The position numbers and the translations under genes are program-made. A stretch of DNA of 64,000 bases. It comes from Salipaludibacillus sp. CUR1. Its GTDB lineage: Bacteria; Bacillota; Bacilli; Bacillales; Salisediminibacteriaceae. Under the pieces are notes generated by a model. That model was not told the DNA's origin. It ran no database searches and worked only from the letters and a program-made list of their open reading frames with translations. Positions 9,676-18,658 of this stretch are shown here, in pieces. The stretch is from NCBI RefSeq assembly GCF_021028955.1, contig NZ_JAIWPE010000017.1, positions 1 to 64,000 of the forward strand. The letters are read 5' to 3'. Each line of letters starts with the position of its first letter. Position 1 is the stretch's first letter.

Positions 9676-9717
9676 GCAGATGATCACAGGGGTGAAGTCA
9701 TCTGCTTTATTTTTCTT
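9676..9717 (+). terminator. Terminator downstream of the dynamin operon
   Basis: The arms GCAGATGA (9676-9683) and TCATCTGC (9698-9705) are followed by a T-rich tail. It lies 150 bp after the last gene of the operon. Confidence 0.65.
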
Positions 9718-9955
9718 TATAGGGGTTATAAAGAGTATAAAGTTGTAAAAAGTGAGATCACTTAGGGGAAATTATTTCGAGTTAGTTAGGTCAAGAAATA
9801 TAAAATAGAAGAGATCACTATATTCTATAATATAAAAATTTCATTTTAAATTAGGGATTATGACTAATTTAAAAGAGGACCACTGTTCTTTTTCTGGCAG
9901 TTGATAAGATGAGTCTAGGGGTTTAATGTTATAAGGTTAATTGTTTAAAAGTATA
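9718..9955. other. AT-rich intergenic stretch
   Basis: Together with 9524-9675 this makes about 430 bp between two genes. Apart from the terminator at 9676 I see no gene or repeat in it. Confidence 0.4.
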
Positions 9956-10471
9956 TTATATGTATCTGAATTTATAGTCAATGAGCCTCCAGTCATCAGC
10001 TATATCTCTTGGATGCCGAGGGGATTTGTTCTGTGAATCAATAAAACATTTTAATTTATGGGAGTGGTTTCGCAATAACTGTTCAACTTCCTTCTTTCTG
10101 CCTTTACGTTTATTATGATCACTTCCCCAACCGATGAGAATAAAGTCTGTCCCTTCGCAGGCTCTTTGAATAAAGCTGTCATTTACCTTTTCCAGTAGTT
10201 CATTTTTATACTTTAAGTCTTTCGGTTCTGTACACATAAAGCTGTACATATTGGCAATTTTAAACTGCCCAAATTCAGAACTCACAAAATAATTAGTTAA
10301 ACTTAGAACAGTTTTATCTAATTTCACCATATCTGCTTTACTGGGATTAAGCATTATCACCGTTGCCCCCGGTTTATTCTCATCCCAAACTTTTGTATAG
10401 AGATACCTGTATCTTCTGCAATCCGACATAACCACTTTCATCTTAATTTGCTGCTCTATTTCCATTGCCAT
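9956..10471 (-). CDS. DUF1643 domain protein
   Basis: This 171-residue protein carries the DUF1643 pattern: an early Tyr/Arg-rich strand (CRRYRYLYTKVWDE), the motif VIMLNPSKAD, and a GWGSD stretch late in the domain. The function of DUF1643 is unknown; it is common on plasmids, phages and genomic islands. ATG 10471 follows AAAAGGAGGAATC at 10-nt spacing and is preferred over longer readings of the frame. It is oriented against the dynamin operon and faces an EcsC remnant on its far side, so it stands alone in the accessory region. Confidence 0.7.
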   Translation of the reverse strand: MAMEIEQQIKMKVVMSDCRRYRYLYTKVWDENKPGATVIMLNPSKADMVKLDKTVLSLTNYFVSSEFGQFKIANMYSFMCTEPKDLKYKNELLEKVNDSFIQRACEGTDFILIGWGSDHNKRKGRKKEVEQLLRNHSHKLKCFIDSQNKSPRHPRDIADDWRLIDYKFRYI

Positions 10472-10542
10472 ATAAACGATTCCTCCTTTTATAAGTCTAT
10501 GATAAGTATTCAATGAAAATATATTAATTCCTTTAAGGAAAA

Positions 10543-10824
10543 GTGACTCCCCTCTCCGCAAATTGTGGCTTTTTTATTTCGACTAAATTGGGATTTAAAA
10601 TGACAAAACAAGTATTTGCAAGAGGCGTGAGTAAGGCTGTTCCAATCATTGGTGCGGTTACTTCTGGTAGAGTCACCTATGCAACGTTCAGGCCGCTATC
10701 TAGCAGGCTTCAAAAATATTTGAAGAAACTACCGATTGCGGACCGGGAATTCTATAAAGACATGGATAATTATAAATTTGATGAATTAGAGATTATCGAT
10801 GTTGAATTTGTAGAACAAGATTAA
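10543..10824 (+). pseudogene. C-terminal remnant of an EcsC-family protein
   Basis: The 93-codon frame reads like the last third of an EcsC protein: a helical segment, then GVSKAVPIIGAVTSG, the glycine-rich membrane-associating stretch near the EcsC C-terminus, then a charged tail. The N-terminal two thirds are absent, there is no ribosome binding site before its first ATG, and stops lie upstream in frame. I read it as the tail of a deleted gene. EcsC proteins are membrane-associated proteins of unclear role. Confidence 0.5.
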
Positions 10825-10835
10825 ATGAAGTAAGT

Positions 10836-10860
10836 ATCTCCCTTTCGGAGGTGGTTTTTT
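10836..10860 (+). terminator. Weak terminator-like hairpin
   Basis: A short CTCC/GGAG stem is followed by GTGGTTTTTT just after the EcsC remnant. The stem is short, so confidence is low. The 250 bp from here to the next gene show no other feature. Confidence 0.35.
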
Positions 10861-11111
10861 CATGTCAAAAATCAGGAGGCCCAAGGTTATCTCGAGAGAC
10901 GATAGCTGAATAAAGGTTACCGGTTTGTCGGTATTGAACAGAAGAAACTTACTGAGCAAACAAAGTCTGACTGAGGAAAAACACCTAAGGGTTTAGAATC
11001 TAACCTTAAGAATTGGTGCACTTAAAGTAACGAAGCTGTTATTTTGAAGAAGCTATGAAAGAATATATAATTAAAACTGGACTAATTTAAACAAAAGAGG
11101 TGGCAACCGTT

Positions 11112-12152
11112 ATGAAAGCAGTAAAAGTCACAGGATACGGTGATGTAGATAAGTTAGAAGTGGTTACACAAGCTATTCCAGAACCTGAAGAACATGAAGT
11201 GTTAATTAAAGTAAAAGCTTGTGCAATAAATAATACAGAAATTTGGATGAGAGAAGGCGCTTATGGAACTGGTTCAAAGTCAGGATGGAGACCTGAGGGA
11301 GTACAATTTCCTCGTACGCCCGGTTCTGATATAACAGGAAGCATCGTCAAGGCAGGGGATTCTGTTGATAAATCCATGATTGGAAAAAATGTTGTCCTTT
11401 TCCCATTTACATCTACTGGAGATAATGGTGTCGAACATATTTCAGAAGATATGTCCTTTATAGGGTCAGAATATGATGGCGGATATGCGGAATATGTCGT
11501 GTGGCCGGCTAACCTTTGTTTTGATATGCCTCTTACCGATTTCACAGAAAGTGCTGTTTTTACTGTTAGTGGTTTGACAGCATGGCATATGGCAGAACAA
11601 ATTCAAGTCCAGCCTGGAGAGTCTATTATGGTAACTGGAGCAAATGGCGGGGTTGGATCATTAAATGTACAAATTGCCTCTAAAGTATTTGGTGCTAAGG
11701 TGATTGCCATTGTTGGTGACTTAAGTTTGGAAGAAAAAATGAAGGAACTGGGCGCAACTCATGTACTGTCTTATCATTCAAAGAACCTTGCTGAAGACAT
11801 AATAGAAGTCAATGAGGGGCCGATTGACTCAGTATTAGATGTGGTAGGCGATGCGCTGTTTTCAACGTCCCTTCACGTACTGAAGAAAGGAGGGAAATTC
11901 TGTACATCTGGCTCTGCGGGCGGTCAGAAGACAGAACTTGATTTTAGAACGTTGTACTTAAAGCATATTACTCTTTATGGTTCTGTGTTGGGAACAAGGG
12001 AAGAGTTCAAACGTATGCTTCACGCTATTTCTGAAGGAAAAATTAAACCAGTAATCGATTGCACTTTTCCTTTAGAAAAAGCGGGAGAAGCTCAACTTTA
12101 TTTTAAAAAAGCAGGAAAATTAGGCAAGGTTGTCTTGCTTCCTGACGAATAA
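11112..12152 (+). CDS. Zinc-independent MDR-family quinone/alcohol oxidoreductase
   Basis: This 346-residue protein has the medium-chain dehydrogenase/reductase layout: a GroES-like N-terminal half and a Rossmann half with the nucleotide-binding motif TGANGGVGSLNVQ. The cysteine/histidine set of zinc alcohol dehydrogenases is not evident, which points to the quinone-oxidoreductase branch, likely NADPH-dependent. A GTG at 11100 is in frame, but AGAGGTGG sits 8 nt before ATG 11112, so I use the ATG (MKAVKVTGYG, the usual start for this family). It is a single gene with a strong terminator 90 bp downstream. The substrate cannot be told from sequence. Confidence 0.8.
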   Translation: MKAVKVTGYGDVDKLEVVTQAIPEPEEHEVLIKVKACAINNTEIWMREGAYGTGSKSGWRPEGVQFPRTPGSDITGSIVKAGDSVDKSMIGKNVVLFPFTSTGDNGVEHISEDMSFIGSEYDGGYAEYVVWPANLCFDMPLTDFTESAVFTVSGLTAWHMAEQIQVQPGESIMVTGANGGVGSLNVQIASKVFGAKVIAIVGDLSLEEKMKELGATHVLSYHSKNLAEDIIEVNEGPIDSVLDVVGDALFSTSLHVLKKGGKFCTSGSAGGQKTELDFRTLYLKHITLYGSVLGTREEFKRMLHAISEGKIKPVIDCTFPLEKAGEAQLYFKKAGKLGKVVLLPDE

Positions 12153-12238
12153 ACAGTGACTTAAATTATCAGGGCCTTATGAAGGCAGACTGCAAGTACA
12201 TGGCTGGCTTAGGGTTTCAAAATAAAAATCTTTTAAAA

Positions 12239-12286
12239 AACCTGTTCGAGTCAGCTGAAATGGGCTAACTTGAACAGGTTTTTTTC
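12239..12286 (+). terminator. Terminator between the MDR and HprK-like genes
   Basis: The arms AACCTGTTC (12239-12247) and GAACAGGTT (12272-12280) are followed by TTTTTTC. The preceding A-run gives a tail on the other strand too, so it could serve both convergent genes. Confidence 0.75.
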
Positions 12287-12325
12287 TACCACTTCGGATG
12301 CTATTAAGACAATGCCTGCACCCGG

Positions 12326-13258
12326 TTAGTCAGAGTTCTCAATCTCGCTTTCAATCCTGCTCATGAATTCTTCTGCGGCGCTGTATCCTTGTTTTTTCAG
12401 AATCCAGTTATGTACAGCTGCTTCAATTAATCCTGCCACATCACGTCCAGGCTGAACTTGAATTTCAACGGAAGGAATTTTAACACCCATATATTCCGTA
12501 TAGTGAAATTCCTGGTCCAACTCGTTATTCAAGTCGTCCTTTTCCCATTTCGTCAATTTAATATCAAGAGCAATCCGGGTTTCTTCCTGGAAAGCCTTAC
12601 TTCCGTATAAACGGACTACATTCAGCAAGCCGATACTGCGAAGAGCCAGAAATTCCTTCGTTTTTTTATCGTGGGTTCCGAGAAGAGCCTGAAGGCCGAT
12701 CTTCTTAAGCACCACAATATCATCAGCGACGAGACGGTGGCCACGACCAATTAACGTGTGGGCTGTCTCACTTTTTCCCACCCCTGAATTTCCCCGGAGC
12801 AATATGCCAATGCCGGACACATTCATACATACGCCATGTATGGATAGTTGCGGAGCCAGTTCTTTTGACAAGTATAATCTCAGTTTTTCAATAAAATCTG
12901 TTGATGATTCCTTATGGTTTGTAATTAATAACGGGATTTCTTCTTCTGTACAATGATGTGTTAAATATGTAAGTCCTTCCTCTTCGGAGTTGACGATAAA
13001 ACAAGGAGGATGGTAATGAACAATATTTCCAATCCGGGTTTTCCGTTCTTCTTTACTTAACATGTGCAAATAGGTAATTTCTTTTGTCCCTAATATTTGA
13101 ATTCTTTCAGTCGGAAAAAAATCAAAATAACCGACGAATTCAAGTCCTGGCCGATGGACATTTGATTGTGTAATTGTTTTATTTAAATGTTTTTCCCCGG
13201 CTAATACTTTCAATGAAAATGTTTCAACTATATTTTGAACTGTGACTTTTTTCAGCAT
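12326..13258 (-). CDS. HPr kinase/phosphorylase paralogue, divergent
   Basis: HprK phosphorylates Ser46 of HPr and drives carbon catabolite repression. This 310-residue protein is exactly family length and keeps the N-terminal HprK fold, His141, P-loop GNSGVGKS (156-163), GHRLVADD, and a C-terminal VEIQVQPGRDVA. The signature region reads RSIGLLNVVRLYGSKA (207-222), where typical HprK has a GAGA-type end, and the P-loop has Asn where GDSG is usual. It is not beside lgt, the common partner of housekeeping hprK. I infer a second, specialised copy. ATG 13258 gives MLKKVTVQNI, the normal family start; in-frame upstream starts are less well placed. Confidence 0.75.
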   Translation of the reverse strand: MLKKVTVQNIVETFSLKVLAGEKHLNKTITQSNVHRPGLEFVGYFDFFPTERIQILGTKEITYLHMLSKEERKTRIGNIVHYHPPCFIVNSEEEGLTYLTHHCTEEEIPLLITNHKESSTDFIEKLRLYLSKELAPQLSIHGVCMNVSGIGILLRGNSGVGKSETAHTLIGRGHRLVADDIVVLKKIGLQALLGTHDKKTKEFLALRSIGLLNVVRLYGSKAFQEETRIALDIKLTKWEKDDLNNELDQEFHYTEYMGVKIPSVEIQVQPGRDVAGLIEAAVHNWILKKQGYSAAEEFMSRIESEIENSD

Positions 13259-13515
13259 TCTCACCATCCTCAAGGCATTCTAACGGGTATTATACCCCTG
13301 ATAAATTATTTGTATAAAACAGTCTTTTTCATTATATCATCTGCCGAATTATTTTGATGTGCCACTGTCACTTGTCAATTGGCAGAAACAATGATTTGAG
13401 TAGTGCGTTCCATATATTCACACGCATGGTGTAATTGTCCTGGCTATTTCCGTGATTTAAGTAAAATACAGATGAATAAACATAAATATCTTATGACTTA
13501 CTATTAAAAATATAA

Positions 13516-13542
13516 AAAGGGAGTTTAAAATAAACTCCCTTT
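13516..13542 (-). terminator. Terminator of the secreted-protein gene
   Basis: The arms AAAGGGAGTTTA and TAAACTCCCTTT form a perfect 12-bp stem with a 3-nt loop. It lies 107 bp beyond the stop of the minus-strand gene at 13649. Read on the minus strand an AT-rich tail follows. The rest of 13259-13648 holds nothing I recognise. Confidence 0.5.
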
Positions 13543-13648
13543 AAATCAATTTATCTATTCTCACTAGGTATATCGCAACGCCCCACCCTTCAGCCATTCA
13601 ATAACAACAGCTTTCAAGATGGTTAAACTTTTAGAAACTTATTATATC

Positions 13649-14143
13649 CTACTGTAATGCTGCTCCGTTTACATATAACGTACTATTGCTTGAAACAAGC
13701 TCCACGTCCACTACAGTATGACCAGAGTTACCTGGGAATTGATCACCTTCTTGAGGAATATCGCCTTCAACCACAGGGTTGTCGAAACCGTCTAAAGTAA
13801 ATCCATTAACTTGCTTTGCAGTTCTGGCATTATACTCTACACCACTTGTAACAGAAGAAGTTCTTTTATGATCGACATAGTGAGTTTTTTCTCCGCGTGT
13901 CCCTTCACCAGTCGTCCATGAGACTGTTATTGCATAAGTATCTACAGACTCATAAGTAAATTCAAGGGTTCCAGCATTTGATTGTAATTGGGCATTATTA
14001 AAACCTAAAGCTGTTTGCACATCGCCTTTTCCAACAAATCCTGTGCCAGTAGATGAATCGAATGATACCGCTGCGAACGTAGCACTTGTAAATAACGAAA
14101 AGGCCAATACACCTGCTGCTAATCCAGATAATACTTTTTTCAT
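13649..14143 (-). CDS. Small secreted protein of unknown function
   Basis: The 164-residue product begins with a clear signal peptide (MKKVLSGLAAGVLAFSLF, cleavage expected near ATFA-AVSF). The mature part of about 140 residues is rich in Thr, Ser, Gly and Val and looks like a beta-sandwich with no membrane helix or cell-wall anchor. It contains no cysteine. I do not recognise the family. SD AAGAGGAGA lies 9 nt before the ATG. The gene is monocistronic with its own downstream hairpin. A cell-surface or secreted role is inferred from the signal peptide only. Confidence 0.65.
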   Translation of the reverse strand: MKKVLSGLAAGVLAFSLFTSATFAAVSFDSSTGTGFVGKGDVQTALGFNNAQLQSNAGTLEFTYESVDTYAITVSWTTGEGTRGEKTHYVDHKRTSSVTSGVEYNARTAKQVNGFTLDGFDNPVVEGDIPQEGDQFPGNSGHTVVDVELVSSNSTLYVNGAALQ

Positions 14144-14424
14144 AATAGATCTCTCCTCTTAAATCAATTTTTAAACAATAGTAAAAATTAAATAAGAGGG
14201 CCGGTTACACCACTAGCTTCATATACCTCAAGGTGTCCAAATAAGAGGTATACCTCATCGCTTCCCTATACAAAATTTTAAATATATAGGACTTTGCGCT
14301 TTCTTTTATGTGGCCACATGAAATAGCAGTGCATTGTCTTTATTTCGATTATATATCTGATTTAATTAATTTGGTACTTTTTTCCTTCGACAAATCTATA
14401 CAGAATGATGCTCGTATAGTTAGT

Positions 14425-14560
14425 GGAGAAAACTGAGTTATTTTTTATAAAAATTTGCCACACCAGTAAATACTAAGTGTGGCAAGTACTTGCCCACTGT
14501 CCATCTCTTCATTTATCTGTTAGATGAGGGTTTTTTCAGTTATGGGGCCTTTTCTCCTGC
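14425..14560. repeat. Scar copy of the EamA gene flanks
   Basis: This stretch joins a piece like the 3' flank of the EamA remnant (ctgagttatttttt, tactaagtgtggc) directly to a piece like its leader (ctgtccatctcttcat, then a gatgagg..ttttt segment and a GGGGC..CTTTT end). The gene between is gone. The rest of 14144-14698 shows no gene. Confidence 0.5.
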
Positions 14561-14639
14561 TTTATAGGATCTCCAGGCTGGGGAGGGGCAATAGGTCTGT
14601 CTCTGACTGGAATACAGAATCGAACAAGCTTACCTTTTT

Positions 14640-14670
14640 AAAAAAGATGAAGCGATATTTTCGCTTCACC
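14640..14670 (-). terminator. Terminator of the 106-aa membrane protein gene
   Basis: On the minus strand GAAGCGAA/TTCGCTTC arms are followed by a run of six T. It lies about 30 bp beyond the stop at 14699. Confidence 0.65.
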
Positions 14671-14698
14671 TATTATCATCTATTGAACTGTCATCTGT

Positions 14699-15019
14699 TT
14701 AATTTGTGTCGGCAGTGCTGCCATCATCGCAGCCTTCTTTCTCAGCCCGCTTTGTAAGGTAATTCGCTATTAAAAAAGTGCTTCCTATCATTGTAAAGAG
14801 AATGGCTAACGTAAAGTAAGCCGTTGCGTAGTTGGCATTAATTATGTAGTTATACGCATCGGCCCCTACATACGCATTTTTACCTTCTCCAAAAAGACTG
14901 TCATTGCTTTCATAAACAAATAGTTTATGGAACCCGACGCCTGTAAATATAGCGGCTGCTATATAACTGACCACTGCTAATATAAATTTCATTCCAAATT
15001 CCTTTGCTTCAGTTTCCAC
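14699..15019 (-). CDS. Two-helix membrane protein of unknown function
   Basis: The 106-residue protein has two hydrophobic segments (FILAVVSYIAAAIFTGVGF and the AYFTLAILFTMIGSTFLIA region) separated by a polar loop of about 35 residues containing Tyr, Asn and Asp, and a charged tail. AGGGGG sits 6 nt before GTG 15019, so I prefer that start; an ATG at 15034 overlaps the SD itself. No family is recognised. It has its own terminator and is probably monocistronic. Confidence 0.6.
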   Translation of the reverse strand: METEAKEFGMKFILAVVSYIAAAIFTGVGFHKLFVYESNDSLFGEGKNAYVGADAYNYIINANYATAYFTLAILFTMIGSTFLIANYLTKRAEKEGCDDGSTADTN

Positions 15020-15163
15020 GCTAATCCCCCTCATTTTAAAGTGTTTTTAAATGGTTATTTAATAAATATGCTTGTTTTGCTGATTGATAACTGAATGGAT
15101 GAAAGGGAGTAAGAATTGAGACAAAGATGTTGGGAATTGCGAGGAAGTAAACTGGGGAATAGA

Positions 15164-15195
15164 AAAAAATCCTGACTTGAGTGGATCAAGTCAGG
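15164..15195 (-). terminator. Terminator of the small coiled-coil gene
   Basis: CCTGACTTGA and TCAAGTCAGG form a perfect 10-bp stem with a 5-nt loop. On the minus strand ATTTTTTT follows. Confidence 0.75.
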
Positions 15196-15202
15196 GGCTT
15201 TG

Positions 15203-15460
15203 TTATGCCTGCTTTTTCAGATCGTAAATTTCACGGTCGTGTTTACCCAGTTTCATGTCAAAAAACTCAAGATCTTCTTTCGTAGCCATCTTATCGAGCC
15301 GGGCCATCATCGTATCGTGCTGCTCTGTCAGTTTCCCAGTCTGATCAAATGTTGTATCGAGCTTTTTCTCCATTCGAGCAGTTGTTTCTTTAAGTTCAGA
15401 GATATCGCTTTTCATACCATTCAATGTATTTATGATTTCATGAAGTAATTTGTCGCTCAT
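15203..15460 (-). CDS. Small coiled-coil protein
   Basis: This 85-residue protein is fully helical and charged, with heptad spacing from the N-terminus (LHEIINTLNGMKSDISELK onward) to the end. Short Bacillus proteins of this form are common and lack an assigned role. It has an AGGAGG-like SD just upstream (complement of cctccc near 15465) and a strong terminator just behind, which supports real expression. It has no signal peptide and no cysteine. Function unknown. Confidence 0.6.
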   Translation of the reverse strand: MSDKLLHEIINTLNGMKSDISELKETTARMEKKLDTTFDQTGKLTEQHDTMMARLDKMATKEDLEFFDMKLGKHDREIYDLKKQA

Positions 15461-15903
15461 TACAATTCCTCCCAGGTTAAGAAATTAGTAAGTGGAAATT
15501 TTACATACCGGAGCAGTTTTAATAGCTAGTTTAACTGATTTCTATCAAAAACAAAAGAGAAGGTCGAACTATATTCGGGCGCCACTCACCACCTTACGTA
15601 TTGGATTTGGCGTTAGGTAGCAGTTCCTGGGATGACTGATGCCAATGAAGGTTATAGAAGCGCGTGCTGGCGATTTTGGAAGAGTCTGGAAAGGAACCAG
15701 CCCGAAATCGTAGAAGTAAGAAGTATACTATAATTATATAATGGGAACTTGTGTTCGTAAACATTCTTTTGTTTAATAATAAAAAGAAAATAACTTTAGT
15801 CATTATTTGTGTGAAAGTGACTGTATGTATTTCTATTTTGAAAGTATTTATAGGTATAATTAAAGAAATACATTGATGCTCGCTAAGCGAATGGAGGGAG
15901 CTT
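15461..15903. other. Intergenic stretch upstream of the primase-helicase gene
   Basis: I see no gene. A TATAAT at 15855-15860 could be the -10 of the helicase gene, though no good -35 lies at standard spacing. SD GGAGGGAG lies just before ATG 15904. Confidence 0.35.
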
Positions 15904-18129
15904 ATGTCGGTTGAAGAGCAGCTACAGGCAGCTTTAATGGAGTGTGAAAGGTTGAGAGAAGAGAATAAGAGATACAGAACACTTCTGGAACAGCACGGAT
16001 TGCTGCCTCGGGATGTCACTCGTGAACAACGAGAGAAGGCGATTCGGAAACGTATAAGCCTATTTATGTCATTGTTTAAAGGCCGTGCAGATGTATATGC
16101 TGTTCGATGGAAAAAAGGTGAAAAGTCAGGCTATTCTCCGGTGACATTATCGAATGGCGACTTCGAGCCGATAACGCCAAATGTGATTTATGAGCACCTT
16201 TCCGGAAAGAAAACAGTAGGCGTTTATGCACTATCTAGCCAGCATAAATGCTGGTTTTTAGCTTTCGATTTTGACCGTTCAGGATGGGAGCCGGATGTAA
16301 CAGCACTTTCAGAAGTATGTCGTCATTTTAATTTAGACGTAACGCTGGAGCGTTCGAGGTCTGGAGAAGGTTGTCACGTATGGATTTTCTTCTCGGAATC
16401 GGTGCCTGCATTGACTGCAAGAAAAATAGGGCAGAGTCTTCTGGAAAAAGCTTCAGAATTGAGAGGGAAGAAAAAACTATCTTCATTTGACCGTATGTTT
16501 CCGACCCAGGATACACTTAAAGAAGGTGGAATTGGGAATCTCATTGCTCTACCTCTTCAAGGAGAAAGGCGGAAGGAAGGAAAGACAATATTTATTGATA
16601 AACAGTTTAATGAAATTAATAATCAGTGGGGTTATTTAGAGAATAGACCAAGATATTCTTGGAAACAGTTGGACGCGAAGCTTGCTGATATGATGCGATC
16701 AGGCCAACCACTTGATGAATGTGCCGGTAGAGAAGGTGGTTTTCACAAGCAAGGGTTGGCGGTCCCAAAAAATATTCTTACGACAGAACAGCTTGAAGAG
16801 CTCAAACAAGTGTGCTCGTTTCATAACCCTGAGTACTATAAGGCTAAGGCAAATCGTTTCTCTACAAATCGAATTCCGAGTCGGATCTCAGGATATGACG
16901 AGACAGAGGAGTATATCCTTATACCGAGAGGAGAGGCGGAGGAATTGCGAGTTCAGCTGCCTGAACATAGGATTCAGGATAAGAGGTGTTACGGAAAAAA
17001 AATTAAAGCAAAGCTTTTAGCAACGCTTTATCCAATGCAGGAGGAGGCAGTTAGCGCGCTTCTTCCTCATCATTCGGGTACGCTATCTGCGGCAACAGGG
17101 TTTGGAAAGACCGTCGTAGCTGCTGGGTTAATTCATGAACGAGGGGTGAACACTCTTGTCCTTGTTCACCGTAACCAGCTCCTCGACCAGTGGGTTGCTA
17201 GCTTGCAGTCACTATTGGACATCGATTTGAATCAAATAGGCCGAATAGGTGGAGGAAAGCAGAAGCCTACCGGGATTATTGATATTGCCACAATCCAGAC
17301 AATTCGTAATCGTCCCCTGCAACACCGCTACGGGCAAGTAATTGTAGACGAGTGTCATCATATCTCTGCTTATTCCTTTGAGGAAATTTTAAAAAAGGTA
17401 GATGCGGCGTATGTCCATGGGCTCACGGCTACTCCAGTGAGAAAAGACGGTCTTCATCCCCTCATGCTGATGCAATGTGGCCCAATTCGGTATAAGGTAA
17501 CTTCGAAGAATATGGCAGACGTTAGAAGCTTCCATCACATTTTAAAGCCGAGGAAGACATCCTTTCAGCCCTTTAGGGAAGAGATGCCATACCAAAAGCT
17601 TCTGGACTACCTTGTAAAAGATGAAAAGCGGAATGACCTGATTTTTAATGATCTTTTGTTTGCCTTAGATAAAGGCCGCAGTCCGCTTGTACTGACCGAA
17701 AGAATAGAGCACGTAGAACTGCTTGCCAAAAGGTTAGAAGGGTTTGCGAAAAATATCATCATATTAACCGGCCAACTCAAAAAAAAGGAAAAGATTGCTT
17801 TGCAAGAGAAACTGAAGTATATACCAAAAACAGAAGAACGTGTTATTATAGCGACCGGAAAATATATAGGAGAAGGCTTTGATGACCCAAGGCTTGATAC
17901 AATGTTTCTCGCAATGCCAGTTTCGTGGAAAGGTACGTTGGAGCAATACGTTGGCCGGCTGCACCGTGCCTATGATGGAAAGGATACTGTCGAAGTTTAT
18001 GATTATGTGGACCACAATGTAGGGAAGTTACTGGCAATGTACGACAAACGTCTGAAAGGTTATAAGCGCCTCGGCTATGCGGTCGAAGGTAAAGAACAAA
18101 CAGAAAAACGCCAAATGAGGCTGTTTTAA
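15904..18129 (+). CDS. AEP primase-like domain fused to SF2 helicase
   Basis: This 741-residue protein starts with a short coiled coil (1-35), then an archaeo-eukaryotic-primase-like domain with the metal motif FDFD (121-124) and the SRSGEGCHVWIFF strand (151-163, catalytic-type His158). A superfamily 2 helicase follows: ATGFGKT (397-403), DECHH (482-486), TATPVR, and a C-terminal motif with GEGFDDP and QYVGRLHR. The same fusion is known from the AEP domains of so-called TOTE conflict systems, which are thought to act against invading DNA. No nuclease domain is visible. It sits among remnant SEC-C and SWIM genes. A role in defence or plasmid/phage conflict is inference; repair priming is an alternative. 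Confidence 0.75.
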   Translation: MSVEEQLQAALMECERLREENKRYRTLLEQHGLLPRDVTREQREKAIRKRISLFMSLFKGRADVYAVRWKKGEKSGYSPVTLSNGDFEPITPNVIYEHLSGKKTVGVYALSSQHKCWFLAFDFDRSGWEPDVTALSEVCRHFNLDVTLERSRSGEGCHVWIFFSESVPALTARKIGQSLLEKASELRGKKKLSSFDRMFPTQDTLKEGGIGNLIALPLQGERRKEGKTIFIDKQFNEINNQWGYLENRPRYSWKQLDAKLADMMRSGQPLDECAGREGGFHKQGLAVPKNILTTEQLEELKQVCSFHNPEYYKAKANRFSTNRIPSRISGYDETEEYILIPRGEAEELRVQLPEHRIQDKRCYGKKIKAKLLATLYPMQEEAVSALLPHHSGTLSAATGFGKTVVAAGLIHERGVNTLVLVHRNQLLDQWVASLQSLLDIDLNQIGRIGGGKQKPTGIIDIATIQTIRNRPLQHRYGQVIVDECHHISAYSFEEILKKVDAAYVHGLTATPVRKDGLHPLMLMQCGPIRYKVTSKNMADVRSFHHILKPRKTSFQPFREEMPYQKLLDYLVKDEKRNDLIFNDLLFALDKGRSPLVLTERIEHVELLAKRLEGFAKNIIILTGQLKKKEKIALQEKLKYIPKTEERVIIATGKYIGEGFDDPRLDTMFLAMPVSWKGTLEQYVGRLHRAYDGKDTVEVYDYVDHNVGKLLAMYDKRLKGYKRLGYAVEGKEQTEKRQMRLF

Positions 18130-18208
18130 TGGTTCAGGTAACTCAAAGTTATAATACTTGTACCGTTAAAATTGTGTGAAAAGGAGAGGTGGCAAATGGT
18201 TAATAAAT

Positions 18209-18655
18209 ATGCAGGCTGCCGTATTGAAAGGTGTGGAAGACCAGATACGTGCGGATGAACCGAAAGGTATAACCGAGGTTTTTAATAGACTGAAAAAATA
18301 AGGGTATACAGAACTGGAATCCAAGAAAATGATTGGCGCTGTCTTTATTAATGATTTCTATTATATGGTACAGGCAGGGGAGCTTTTTGATAGTGAAGGA
18401 TATATGGCTAAACTCGAGAAGCTGCCGGATTACTATTTTGAACTAGTTGAAGGTGAAGAGGACATTGAGATTGAGAATTTATATGAGGAAAATGATAATT
18501 ATTTACCACCGAATGATGCTATAGATTTGGTTAAAGATATGGAGGCAGATGATTTCCGGCAGGAACCCGTCAGAAGTGAAAAGATCGGCAGGAATGAACC
18601 TTGTCCATGTGAGAGCGGGAAGAAGTATAAGAAATGCTGTGGAAAAGGAGCGTGA
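18209..18655 (+). pseudogene. DUF1841-like protein with C-terminal SEC-C motif, interrupted by TAA
   Basis: The frame from ATG 18209 reads MQAAVLKGVEDQIRADEPKG onward, typical of small DUF1841-like proteins, then hits TAA at 18299-18301 and continues in the same frame to 18655. The downstream half ends in the zinc-binding SEC-C motif ([14 protein letters not shown]). Homologues normally read through this point with an EGY-like stretch, so a single base change (GAA or AAA to TAA) explains it. The second half could restart at ATG 18329, but it has no SD there. SEC-C proteins bind zinc and often act in protein quality control or stress; the exact role here is unknown. Confidence 0.6.
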
Positions 18656-18658
18656 ATT

